A DNA stretch of 64,000 nt. Origin: Embleya scabrispora. GTDB lineage: Bacteria; Actinomycetota; Actinomycetes; Streptomycetales; Streptomycetaceae. The notes below the pieces were generated by a model, which worked only from the letters and a program-made list of their open reading frames with translations, was not told the DNA's origin and ran no database searches. Where the stretch lies: NCBI RefSeq assembly GCF_002024165.1, contig NZ_MWQN01000001.1, forward strand, positions 5,518,001 to 5,582,000. Reading direction: 5' to 3'. Positions 34,216 through 41,828 of the stretch are shown here, one piece after another; within the stretch, counting starts at the first letter, position 1, and every line of letters starts with the position of its first letter. A program made the position numbers and the translations under genes.

Positions 34216-34542
34216 ATGGACGACCTGACGGAGATGTTGAAGGGCACGCTCGAAGGTTGCGTGCTCGAAATCATCGCCGGCGAGGAAACCTACGGCTACG
34301 CCATCACCCGTCGGCTGAACGAACTCGGCTTCGCCGACGTCGTCGAGGGGACGGTGTACACCATCCTGCTGCGACTGGAGCGGAACGGCCTCGTCCAGGT
34401 CACGAAACGACCGTCCGGGGTCGGTCCGCCGCGCAAGTTCTACGCCCTCAACGACGCCGGACGCGAGGAACTCGCGAGGTTCTGGGCGAAATGGCAGTAC
34501 GTCTCGTCACGCATCGACAAGCTCAAGGAGGGCGGCGGATGA
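34216..34542 (+). CDS. PadR-family transcriptional regulator
   Basis: 108 residues: a winged-helix domain with LEIIAGEETYGYAITRRLNE and VEGTVYTILLRLERNGLV, both PadR hallmarks, and a short C-terminal helix. GGAG precedes the ATG at 34216. Its stop overlaps the ATG of the first DUF1048 gene (ATGA, 34539-34542). PadR regulators of this small size usually repress their own operon and respond to a small molecule or envelope stress. Confidence 0.92.
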   Translation: MDDLTEMLKGTLEGCVLEIIAGEETYGYAITRRLNELGFADVVEGTVYTILLRLERNGLVQVTKRPSGVGPPRKFYALNDAGREELARFWAKWQYVSSRIDKLKEGGG

Positions 34543-34895
34543 ACTTCCGCGAGACGGTCACCGGCAGCGATCTCACCAGGGAATGGAAGGCGTTCGAAGC
34601 CCGGGCCAAGGCCCTGCCGGACGGCCACCGGGCGGCGTGGGAACAGATCAAGGCCAACCTCTTCCTCTACGGGGACTTCACCGGCCGCAACCTGCTGCCG
34701 ATCCTCGACGGCGCCCTGGGGCTGCTCGAGGAATCGGTGGCGGACGGGCAGGGCGTGCACGAGGTGCTCGGCGACGACATCCCGGGCTTTTGCGCGGCGC
34801 TGGTCGGCGGAAAAGGGGCGCGCACCCATCGCGACCGATGGCGCGAGCAGTTGAACGGGAACGTCGCACGGAAACTGAGCCGGCTGGGAGGCTGA
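34539..34895 (+). CDS. DUF1048 protein
   Basis: 118 residues, all helical, with AFEARAKALPDGHRAAWEQI and a central LFLYGDFTGRNLLPILDG motif typical of DUF1048. PadR-DUF1048 operons are common in Gram-positive bacteria, but the function is not established. Translationally coupled to padR and one base from the next gene, a paralogue. Confidence 0.88.
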   Translation: MNFRETVTGSDLTREWKAFEARAKALPDGHRAAWEQIKANLFLYGDFTGRNLLPILDGALGLLEESVADGQGVHEVLGDDIPGFCAALVGGKGARTHRDRWREQLNGNVARKLSRLGG

Positions 34896-34896
34896 C

Positions 34897-35223
34897 GTGA
34901 GCATCCGGGACATCATCGAGGGCAAGAAGCAGTGGCGGGCGCATACGGCTCGGGTCAAGGCGCTCCCGCCCGACTACCGCATCGTCTACAAGGAGATGCA
35001 GACGTACCTGTTCAAGGTCGGCCCGCTCGACCTGCCCGACGGGCCCCTGCTCCCGGGCATCGTCGACTTCTTCGAGGAGGGCGCTGCCGCGGGCAAGGGG
35101 GTCCTGGAGCTCATCGGCACCGACGTCGCCGCGTTCTGCGACGACCTGATCAAGGACTCCCGCACCCGTGCGGACGCCCTCCGGGAGTCCATCGGCAGTC
35201 GCCCCGGCCCGGCCGAGAAGTAG
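34897..35223 (+). CDS. DUF1048 protein, paralogue of the preceding gene
   Basis: 108 residues from a GTG at 34897, one base after the previous stop. It repeats the family pattern (RVKALPPDYRIVYKEMQTYLF, then LLPGIVDFFEEGAAAGKGV). The two copies are only moderately similar, so the duplication is old. Together with the PadR gene they form one operon; the products may form a heteromer, which is inference. Confidence 0.88.
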   Translation: MSIRDIIEGKKQWRAHTARVKALPPDYRIVYKEMQTYLFKVGPLDLPDGPLLPGIVDFFEEGAAAGKGVLELIGTDVAAFCDDLIKDSRTRADALRESIGSRPGPAEK

Positions 35224-35276
35224 CACCAGCCGCGTCACACCGGTCGCCCGGTCCCCAGTCGCGGAGCGGGACGCCG

Positions 35277-35723
35277 CTACGACTCGCCCATGGCTTTGCG
35301 GAGCCAGCCCAGGGAACCGGTGCCCAGGAGTTCGGCCGCGATGCGCTTGGCGGACTCGGTGCGCATCCGCTTCTGCGAGTTCACGATCCAGCGCTCGGCG
35401 TTGGCGTGCCCCTGGTCCCGGTACTCGACGGCCTGGACCAGGCACTCCAACTTGTCCGCGTCCCCCGCACAGATCGCCTCGGGCGCGAGATCCCCGGTGC
35501 GGCTTTCCCCGGTGTCGTGCCACACACTCAACAACGCGGCCCGCGCCGGATCGGCACCCTCCATCTCGGCGATGATCGAGGCCAACAGGGCGGCCCGCCA
35601 CGAATGCTCGGCCACGCTCTCCGGATCCTTGACCCCCGCGATCCACCACCCGGTGCGCTTGTGGTTCTTCAGCGTCCCCGCCTCGAAAAGAAAGTTCGCC
35701 ACCACACGGTCGTCGTCAGCCAC
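35277..35723 (-). CDS. HD-domain phosphohydrolase (YfbR-like)
   Basis: 148 residues from the GTG at 35723. The metal-binding HD motifs are seen as SVAEHSWRAALLA and WHDTGESRTGD, the order found in HD_3/YfbR 5'-nucleotidases, with a distal Asp region later. It is probably a nucleotide monophosphatase. The longer open frame upstream lacks family character. Convergent with the DUF1048 operon and divergent from the regulator at 35876. Confidence 0.75.
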   Translation of the reverse strand: MADDDRVVANFLFEAGTLKNHKRTGWWIAGVKDPESVAEHSWRAALLASIIAEMEGADPARAALLSVWHDTGESRTGDLAPEAICAGDADKLECLVQAVEYRDQGHANAERWIVNSQKRMRTESAKRIAAELLGTGSLGWLRKAMGES

Positions 35724-35875
35724 GCCAAGCCCCTTGCCTGTCGACCGGCAACGTGATTCGACCGGCCACGTGATGCGGATGTCGGCGATCGTAGTCGGGA
35801 GTCCGACGAGGTCACTGCCGATGCTCTCTCGGCGTACCTTGGCAACAGGCGCACACACCACCTCCGGGGGCATTC

Positions 35876-37105
35876 ATGGACGTGCCGGCTGACCTGACGA
35901 TGGGCGAGCGGATCGAGTGGTTGCGGAGGCGGCGTGGGATGAGCCGTCCGGTCCTGGCCGGGTTGTGTGGCCGCGGGCCCGACTGGCTCAAGAAGATCGA
36001 GTCCGGTGAGCGTGAACTGCGCGATCACAGACTGATACTGCGGTTGGCGTGCGTTCTCGGGCTGACGGATCTCGGGGTCCTCACCGGTGCCGGCGCCGGG
36101 GAGGTGCTGCAGCCCGTGTCACCGGCCCTGCATCACGAATCGATCCCCGGCATCTGGGCGGCGGTGAAGAAGCGGAACCACTCCGCCGTTCGGCCTGCGG
36201 AGGCACCGGACGTGGCGGCGCTCCGGGCGCGCGTCGATGCCGCCTGGCGGCTGTGGCACGGCTCGCGGTTCAACCGCAGCGAGGTCGGCGCGCTCCTGGC
36301 CGATCTGATCGGCGACGGCGAGGTCGCGGTTCGAGTGCTCGACGGGCCGGAGCGGCGTGAGGCGTACGCCGTCCTGGCCACGATCTACCACCTCGTACAG
36401 CAGCACATCGCCTATATCGCGCCTGCCGAGCTGGTGTGGGTGGTGGCCGATCGCGGCATGTCGTCCGCGCAGTACGCCGACACGCCGGAGGCACTCGCGG
36501 GGGCCGCCTGGTGCTACGGCAACGCGTTGCGCGAGACGGCCGACGGCGACGAGGCGCTGGCGGTCGTGATCGACGCGGCGGATGCGATGCGTCCGCACCT
36601 GGACGACCTCGGCGAGGACGCGCGGGGCCTGTACGGCGCGCTGCACCTGCATGCCGCGATCACGCACGCGAAGTCCGGCCACGACGGCGATGCCTGGGCC
36701 CACTGGCAGCGCGGCGACGCGACGGCGAAGTCCCTGCCGGCGGGCTACCTGCATCCGTGGACGGTCTTCGGGCGGACGAACGTGGACATCCACGCGGTCT
36801 CGGTGGCGGCCGATCTGCGGCGCGCGGGAACGGCGTTGGAGTACGCGGACCGGATCGATCCGGAAACCATGCCGTCGATGGAACGCCAGTCGCGACTGTG
36901 GACGGAGAGCGCCCGCAGCCACGTCCAGCGGGGCGAGCACACGGCGGCCCTGCACCTGATGAAACGCGCGGTCACGGTCGGCCCGGAGGCGGTGCGGTTC
37001 ACCCCGGCGGCACGGGGCGTGATCGCCGAGCTGTGGCGGACCACGCGCGGTCCCCTCCGGAACGATGTCGTGCAACTCGCGGAGAACGTCGGCATCGTCG
37101 ACTGA
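35876..37105 (+). CDS. XRE-family HTH regulator with TPR-like C-terminus
   Basis: 409 residues. The N-terminal helix-turn-helix (about 8-70) has MGERIEWLRRRRGMSRPVLAGLCG and a KKIESGER motif. The remaining 330 residues are helical repeats like those in actinobacterial TPR-type regulators. It precedes a cassette of three small genes (37225-38099). Between them lies a hairpin (37117-37167). The truncated regulator at 22908-23714 is of broadly the same class. Confidence 0.82.
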   Translation: MDVPADLTMGERIEWLRRRRGMSRPVLAGLCGRGPDWLKKIESGERELRDHRLILRLACVLGLTDLGVLTGAGAGEVLQPVSPALHHESIPGIWAAVKKRNHSAVRPAEAPDVAALRARVDAAWRLWHGSRFNRSEVGALLADLIGDGEVAVRVLDGPERREAYAVLATIYHLVQQHIAYIAPAELVWVVADRGMSSAQYADTPEALAGAAWCYGNALRETADGDEALAVVIDAADAMRPHLDDLGEDARGLYGALHLHAAITHAKSGHDGDAWAHWQRGDATAKSLPAGYLHPWTVFGRTNVDIHAVSVAADLRRAGTALEYADRIDPETMPSMERQSRLWTESARSHVQRGEHTAALHLMKRAVTVGPEAVRFTPAARGVIAELWRTTRGPLRNDVVQLAENVGIVD

Positions 37106-37116
37106 GCACGCACGAA

Positions 37117-37167
37117 CAACAGGGACGGATTGACCCTTCCGGGTGGAGGGACGATCTGTCCCTGTTG
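37117..37167. other. Hairpin between the HTH regulator and the small-gene cassette
   Basis: CAACAGGGAC (37117-37126) pairs perfectly with GTCCCTGTTG (37158-37167); inside, CCTTCC and GGAGGG can pair too. It may be a terminator, an attenuator or an operator for the regulator. No T-run follows. Confidence 0.55.
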
Positions 37168-37224
37168 CCGTCTGCATCCTCGTCCAAGGTTGCGTGACCG
37201 TTCGCCGTTACCGCGAGGAATGCC

Positions 37225-37347
37225 ATGAGCCGACGCAAGTTCACGCACACCGTGCCAGTTTCACCGATCGGGCGGCTCGACCCGGTCCTGTCCGCGCCCG
37301 ATCGCGTCCTCCGCCCGGACGCGGTGCTCCCGGCGGTGACGCCGTGA
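37225..37347 (+). CDS. 40-residue small protein, first gene of a coupled cassette
   Basis: An ATG at 37225 is preceded by GAGGAA with good spacing and opens a 40-codon frame (begins MSRRKFTHTVPVS). It ends in a TGA at 37345-37347 that overlaps the GTG of the next gene by 4 bases (GTGA). The overlap, the ribosome-binding site and the lack of rare composition favour a real gene. No family is recognised; a basic start and Pro-rich body are all that can be said. Confidence 0.55.
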   Translation: MSRRKFTHTVPVSPIGRLDPVLSAPDRVLRPDAVLPAVTP

Positions 37348-37550
37348 CGCCGCGCAGCGACATCGTCGTCCGGGTCAGCGTCACCGAATCGGGTGACTCG
37401 TCTCGCCCGCATCGCATCGTGTTGCCCGGTCGCCCCGAACTGGACCTGACGCGCGCAGAGTTGACCGCGCTGGTGCACGAGGCCCGGATGCGTCTGGTGC
37501 GGACGCTGCCGCCCACGGGGATCGGCCGGATCTCGAACTCGGGCGGCTGA
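37344..37550 (+). CDS. Small protein of unknown function (68 residues)
   Basis: Starts at a GTG overlapping the previous stop and ends three bases before the next gene. The sequence has an N-terminal beta-like part (SDIVVRVSVTE), then VLPGRPELDLTRAELTALVHEARMRL, a helix. The middle reads like a short strand-helix module. The family is not recognised. Its position in a tightly packed cassette supports it as real. Confidence 0.6.
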   Translation: MTPRSDIVVRVSVTESGDSSRPHRIVLPGRPELDLTRAELTALVHEARMRLVRTLPPTGIGRISNSGG

Positions 37551-37553
37551 ACC

Positions 37554-38099
37554 ATGCTCGACGCCGCCCGCGAGGAGGCCATGCCCCCGCCATCCCGTGA
37601 CCGGCCGGCCGCCCTCGTGCGGCTCGCCGCTGCCGCCGCCGGGCGCGACCGGCTCCAGGGGTGGCAACCCGATCCCGCGACGACGGCCCGTCAGCGGCGG
37701 GATGCGCATCGCCGGGAGTGTCGTGCCGCCGGGGCCGCGCTGCGTGACGCGGTTGCCGACGCGTACCGGGCCGGGATATCCATCGAAGTCGTCGCCCGCG
37801 TTGCCGGGTTCTCGCCCGGCAATGTGCGGATGGTCCTGCACCGCGCGCGCACCGCCCCCGAGCCGAGTCCGTTTCGCATCCCAGGAGAACTCGTGTCCAC
37901 CCCACCCCCCTGGTCCGTCGGCGAGCACCTGTGGCGCAGGCTCGACCACGGGCTGCACCACCTCGGCACCATCACCCGCGTGTGGCACGACGGTGACCGG
38001 TGGATGGTCGAATACGACTACGGCGCCCTCGCCGACAAGACCACCACCGCGCCCGCCGCCGAGATGTACCGGGCCGGGCCCATGACCCGGCCCGTCTGA
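37554..38099 (+). CDS. Helix-turn-helix-like protein of unknown function
   Basis: 181 residues. The central part, AYRAGISIEVVARVAGFSPGNVRMVLHRAR (split here: AGISIEVVARVAGFS then GNVRMVLHRAR), looks like a sigma-region-4 or resolvase-type helix-turn-helix. The C-terminus is a small domain with TRVWHDGDRWMVEYDYG. The DNA encoding the last 44 codons plus stop is repeated in inverted orientation at 22767-22900 with 130 of 134 bases the same. It ends the cassette that follows the regulator at 35876. Function unknown. Confidence 0.65.
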   Translation: MLDAAREEAMPPPSRDRPAALVRLAAAAAGRDRLQGWQPDPATTARQRRDAHRRECRAAGAALRDAVADAYRAGISIEVVARVAGFSPGNVRMVLHRARTAPEPSPFRIPGELVSTPPPWSVGEHLWRRLDHGLHHLGTITRVWHDGDRWMVEYDYGALADKTTTAPAAEMYRAGPMTRPV

Positions 38100-38167
38100 G
38101 CGCCCCTGCGACAGGGTCGATCCGGTCCGGTGCGTTCGGCGGGATGAGCTTCCGACGCAATTCACGC

Positions 38168-38704
38168 TCAGCTGCGGATGGTGGCGGTGAGGCCGGGGTG
38201 GGTGGTGGTGAAGGAATCGAAAAGTTCCCGGAGTTGCCTTTCGCGACGTTCGCGGACGTCGCGAAGGAGGATGCGTGGCGGGTAGCGGGGGAGTTCGTGG
38301 CGCCACTGCCGTTCGAGCGTGGCGAGAGCGGCGTGCAGGCGTGCGTATTCGGGGTTGTCAGGTGAGTCGGACGGGTCCGGATCGTCGTGGCCGTGGGTGA
38401 CGGCGAGGCCGGAGGGTCGGTCGAGGTACACAGTGGCTTGGGAAAAGAAGGTCGGTCCCTCCCGCGGCCCCAGGTCGACACCGTAGACGAGGTCCGTGTT
38501 CCAGGAAAGCGCGTCCATGACGGACTCCAGGAGCCGTTGCGCCTCCGGGCGGCCCGGCTCGGTCAGTCGCCACTCGAGGACTTCCAGGGAACCGATCAGC
38601 GGCCAGAACATGAACGTGGCGATACCACGCTTGCGACCGCGCACGCCCGTCAGCGCGCGTCTCAGACGCTTCGCCCGGGCATCCTTACGGCGACTGCGAC
38701 TCAT
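38168..38704 (-). CDS. Hypothetical protein
   Basis: 178 residues from the ATG at 38704, which has AAGGAG upstream. A basic N-terminus (SRSRRKDARAKRLRRAL) is followed by a mixed domain with FMFWPLIGSLEVLEWRLTEPG and VYLDRPSGLAVTHGHDDPD, and a charged C-terminal helix (LRDVRERRERQLRELF). No family is recognised. Convergent with the cassette gene ending at 38099. Confidence 0.6.
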   Translation of the reverse strand: MSRSRRKDARAKRLRRALTGVRGRKRGIATFMFWPLIGSLEVLEWRLTEPGRPEAQRLLESVMDALSWNTDLVYGVDLGPREGPTFFSQATVYLDRPSGLAVTHGHDDPDPSDSPDNPEYARLHAALATLERQWRHELPRYPPRILLRDVRERRERQLRELFDSFTTTHPGLTATIRS

Positions 38705-38877
38705 GGGAACGCTCCTTCGTCCTCTCGAATGACGTTGGGATTCCGCGCGTCGAACCCGCCCGGCGTGCCCCGCGACCACGACCGTAGCAACGCGGCCGAA
38801 CACGCCGTCGTGGGTCCCACCGGGCGTGAGGCGCAAACTCGCTCGCTCCGCCGGCTCACACGTTCTAACGTGCCCAC

Positions 38878-39729
38878 GTGTCTTCGACCATGCCCACCAC
38901 CCTCGCGCTCTCCGCCCAATCCACCACCACGGGGGAGTTGTTGGCCGGAGCTGCCGTTGGGCGTGGGATGGCGGTTGTCGTGCTTGGCGGGCCCCGGCCC
39001 GAGCTGCGGGGCGCCGCGGCCTACTACGGCGGGCCCCGGTTCGGCGACAGCGTTGCCGCGTCGCTGGATGTGGCGCTGCTGGAGCCTGCGGACGACTGGC
39101 TCGCCGCGTTGCCGGAGCGGTGGACGCGGCGGGGGATCGTCGCGACGACGATGGGTGAGGCGCGGCGGTTGCGGACGCCCGCGTTCGTGAAGCCGCCCAG
39201 TGACAAGTCGTTCGAGGCGGCCGTGTACGCGGACGGCACCCGGCTGCCCGCCGCCGTCCCCGACGCCACGCCGGTGCTGGTCGCCGAGATCCGGACCTTC
39301 GTCGTCGAGTACCGGCTGTTCGTGCTGGACGGCGTCCCGCACACGGGTTCGCGCTACGCGACCTTCGGTCGGCTCGACCCGATGCCGCTGACCGGTGATC
39401 CCAGGGCCGGGGAAGTGTTCGCCTTCGCCCGCGACCTGCTCGCCGAGCACGGCGCGGGGTTGCCGAGTGCGGTGGTCCTGGACGTCGGCCTGGCCGGCAC
39501 CGCCGACAGCGCCGAGGAGCACTGGGTGGTGGTCGAGCCCAACATGGCCTGGTTCAGCAACATCTACGCCGCCGATCCGGCCCGATGCCTGGACGTGATC
39601 GTCGCCGCCGCCGGCCCCCGCGCCGCGCTGCGACCGGCCGACACCCGCTTTGCCCGGGCACGACCCGCCGCACCCGCCGACTGCGGGACCGGTGTTCGCT
39701 CGCCCTACTGCCTGCCCGGCGAGCCGTAG
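38878..39729 (+). CDS. ATP-grasp domain protein (R2K-clade-like)
   Basis: 283 residues. The pattern AFVKPPSDKSFEA (nucleotide-binding Lys), VLVAEIRTFVVEYRLFVLDG and the late VVVEPNMAWFSNIY (E-x-N metal site) fits the R2K clade of ATP-grasp enzymes, which ligate an acid to an amine. The partner substrate is unknown. The GTG at 38878 lies 9 bases after TTCTAACGT and may be leaderless. Its 3' end overlaps the convergent gene by 25 bases. Confidence 0.75.
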   Translation: MSSTMPTTLALSAQSTTTGELLAGAAVGRGMAVVVLGGPRPELRGAAAYYGGPRFGDSVAASLDVALLEPADDWLAALPERWTRRGIVATTMGEARRLRTPAFVKPPSDKSFEAAVYADGTRLPAAVPDATPVLVAEIRTFVVEYRLFVLDGVPHTGSRYATFGRLDPMPLTGDPRAGEVFAFARDLLAEHGAGLPSAVVLDVGLAGTADSAEEHWVVVEPNMAWFSNIYAADPARCLDVIVAAAGPRAALRPADTRFARARPAAPADCGTGVRSPYCLPGEP

Positions 39730-40211
39730 GGCCTCCCTGGGCCGGCTTCGGCTGTCAGGTACGCGTCGGCCAGGGTGGTCACGCAGGTCAGGTTCGTGCC
39801 GAGGCCGGGGCGGATGATCCAGGTCATCGACGAGCCCGGCTGGGGGCGCGGGCCCGGGAGGGTGAGGCAGCCGCCGTGGCCGACGTAGTGGTAGCGGGCG
39901 CCCTGGGCCGGGCCGACCGCGCCCTGCCAGGCCTCCGCGCTGCCCGGTCCGACCAAGTAGGCCCACTTGCCCGCGTGCTCCTCGCCGATCACCGCCCCCA
40001 CGGGGGCGCCCGCCGCGACCAGCACCGCCAGCACCGCCCGCCCCAGATCGGCCCGCACCACCACGGCGTCGAACAGCCGGCCGGTGTCCGCCGCGCGGCG
40101 TGCGCCCGGGTTGGTCAGCCAGGTGTGCCGCGTATCGCGCGGATCGCGGGTGGCGGCACTGATCCACGCGATCCCGGCCTGATTCACGCCGGCGTCTTGC
40201 TCCCGCAGCAC
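39705..40211 (-). CDS. Actinobacterial hypothetical protein
   Basis: 168 residues from a GTG at 40211. The order WISAATRDPRDTRHTWL, GRLFDAVVVRADLGRA, a GPVGAVIG-like strand (GAPVGAVIGEE) and a late GSSMTWIIRPG resembles a streptomycete hypothetical family often found near DUF5753/DUF397 regulator pairs, as here. No function is known. Convergent with, and overlapping, the ATP-grasp gene. Confidence 0.6.
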   Translation of the reverse strand: MLREQDAGVNQAGIAWISAATRDPRDTRHTWLTNPGARRAADTGRLFDAVVVRADLGRAVLAVLVAAGAPVGAVIGEEHAGKWAYLVGPGSAEAWQGAVGPAQGARYHYVGHGGCLTLPGPRPQPGSSMTWIIRPGLGTNLTCVTTLADAYLTAEAGPGRPYGSPGRQ

Positions 40212-40333
40212 GATTCCTCGCCTCCCAAGGTTCGGGACACCGGCGCGGCCCCGGGCGCGACCGGACCCCCGCGAGCCCTTCGGCGGGTGCTCGACGGGTC
40301 GCTGTAAGTAGCGTCCTCGGTACGGGCATCAAG

Positions 40334-40362
40334 TGCAAGTCAAACAACTCACCCGACTTGCA
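40334..40362. promoter_or_regulatory. Inverted repeat upstream of the DUF5753 regulator
   Basis: TGCAAGTC (40334-40341) and GACTTGCA (40355-40362) are perfectly inverted with a 13-base spacer in an AT-richer stretch. It lies about 105-130 bases before the regulator start and between divergent genes, a suitable place for an operator. Confidence 0.45.
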
Positions 40363-40465
40363 TCGTGTCGGATATGAGTACCATGACGCCCACTTCTCGG
40401 GGTGAACTCCCGAAATCTGGCGGAAAAGCCATGAGTATTGCGAAAAGCCGCGACGGGAGGAAGCA

Positions 40466-41455
40466 ATGGGCGCCGAGCAGTACCCGACCGTGCGCAGGCG
40501 CGTCCTGGGCTCCAACCTGCGTCGGCTGCGCGAGGATCGCGCGTTGCTCCTGGAGGACGTGGCCGACGCGCTCTCCTGCCATCCCGCCAAGGTGAGCCGG
40601 ATCGAGTCCGGCCGCAGCGGCATCCGGGCGCTCGACCTCAAGGCGCTGCTCGACCTGTACGACGTGACCGATCCGGCCACGCGCGAGGGCTGGTTGGCGC
40701 TGGCGCGCGAGGGCCGGCGACAGCGCTGGTGGCGCGACCTCGCCGACCGACTCCCGCAGGACTTCCTCGACCTGATCGGTCTGGAAGCCGAGGTCGCCTC
40801 CTGCCTGGGCTTCCAACCCAGCATCATTCCGGGGCTGTTCCAGACCGAGGAGTACGCGACCGCCGTCATCCGCGGTGGCACTGTGGGACCGCTCGACGAA
40901 CAGTGCCGGACCAGGGTCCGGGTGCGACTGGATCGGCAGCGGGTGCTGACCCGCGAGGAGCCCGCCCCGATGCGGGTGTTGATGGTCATCGGCGAAGCCG
41001 CGCTGCGCCAGGAGATAGGCGGCCGGCGGGTGTTGCGCGAGCAGCTCGTGCGCTTGATCGAAATTGCCCAACTTTCGAACGTGACCGTGCAGGTACTACC
41101 CTTTTCGGCAGGCGCCTATCCGGGCGGCCCCACGCCGTTCTCGATCTACGGGTTCCCTCCCCCCTCGGGGATGGAAGTGGTTTCGCTGGAGAGCTTCACC
41201 AGCCACGCCTACCTGGAAAGAGCCCAGGACACCGCTCACTACGGCAAGGTTTTCGCGGACTTGCGGGGAATCGCGCTGAGTCCCATCGAGTCCGAGGCCT
41301 TCATCGCGTCCAGTGCCAAGGAACTCGCAGGCCGATCGTCCTGCGCACCGACCACCTCGCAGCCCCCTCGCGGCCTCACCGACTCGCGGACCGAAGAGCC
41401 GAGTGGCCCGGTAACCGCGCAGCCGAGTAAACGAGCAGCCGAGCAGCCGAGTTAG
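40466..41455 (+). CDS. XRE-family regulator with DUF5753 domain (WhiJ-like)
   Basis: 329 residues. The helix-turn-helix (about 12-70) reads LRRLREDRALLLEDVADAL and KVSRIESGRSG. DUF5753 follows (about 100-285) with the typical FQPSIIPGLFQTEEYA and VTVQVLPFSAGAYPG motifs. A tail rich in Pro, Ser and Glu (about 290-329) is made of short repeats. GGGAGGAAG precedes the ATG. It is paired with a DUF397 gene five bases downstream, the arrangement of whiJ loci that affect development in Streptomyces. Confidence 0.92.
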   Translation: MGAEQYPTVRRRVLGSNLRRLREDRALLLEDVADALSCHPAKVSRIESGRSGIRALDLKALLDLYDVTDPATREGWLALAREGRRQRWWRDLADRLPQDFLDLIGLEAEVASCLGFQPSIIPGLFQTEEYATAVIRGGTVGPLDEQCRTRVRVRLDRQRVLTREEPAPMRVLMVIGEAALRQEIGGRRVLREQLVRLIEIAQLSNVTVQVLPFSAGAYPGGPTPFSIYGFPPPSGMEVVSLESFTSHAYLERAQDTAHYGKVFADLRGIALSPIESEAFIASSAKELAGRSSCAPTTSQPPRGLTDSRTEEPSGPVTAQPSKRAAEQPS

Positions 41456-41460
41456 GAAGA

Positions 41461-41655
41461 ATGCCGATGCCTGAGAACTCACCCCTTTGGGTCAAGAGCA
41501 GCTACAGCATGCAGAACGGCGACTGCACCGAGATCCGCCCCCACCCCGACGGCCGCACCGACGTACGCGACAGCAAGGACCCCGCGATCGGGCAGTTGAC
41601 CGTCGCCCGGGCGCCCTGGGCCGCGTTCGTCGCCACGCTGCGCGCCGACGCCTGA
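41461..41655 (+). CDS. DUF397 protein partner of the DUF5753 regulator
   Basis: 64 residues with the DUF397 pattern: WVKSSYSMQNGDCTEI, VRDSKDP and a C-terminal PWAAFVATLR helix. AGGAAG overlapping the end of the regulator gene serves as ribosome-binding site; ATGs at 41461 and 41467 are both possible. By analogy it is thought to counteract or modulate its regulator. Confidence 0.9.
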   Translation: MPMPENSPLWVKSSYSMQNGDCTEIRPHPDGRTDVRDSKDPAIGQLTVARAPWAAFVATLRADA

Positions 41656-41828
41656 CCGGATCCGCCCGCCCGACCGGCCCCGGCGAACACCCGACCCCCC
41701 GACGGGCGTTCGCCGGGCCCCGCCCCAGCGGCGAACCGCGGCGGCCCGCCGTGAACCGCCGCGACCCACCCCCATGAACCGAACAATGGGTTAGAGCCCC
41801 GCCCCCTCGCCCGGTACGCTCCGGGTGC

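Noticed and set aside
40365-40465. Upstream small open frame (MSTMTPTSRGEL) before the DUF5753 regulator
   Set aside because: It runs out of frame into the regulator gene with no ribosome-binding site; no coupling to the real start at 40466 is evident.
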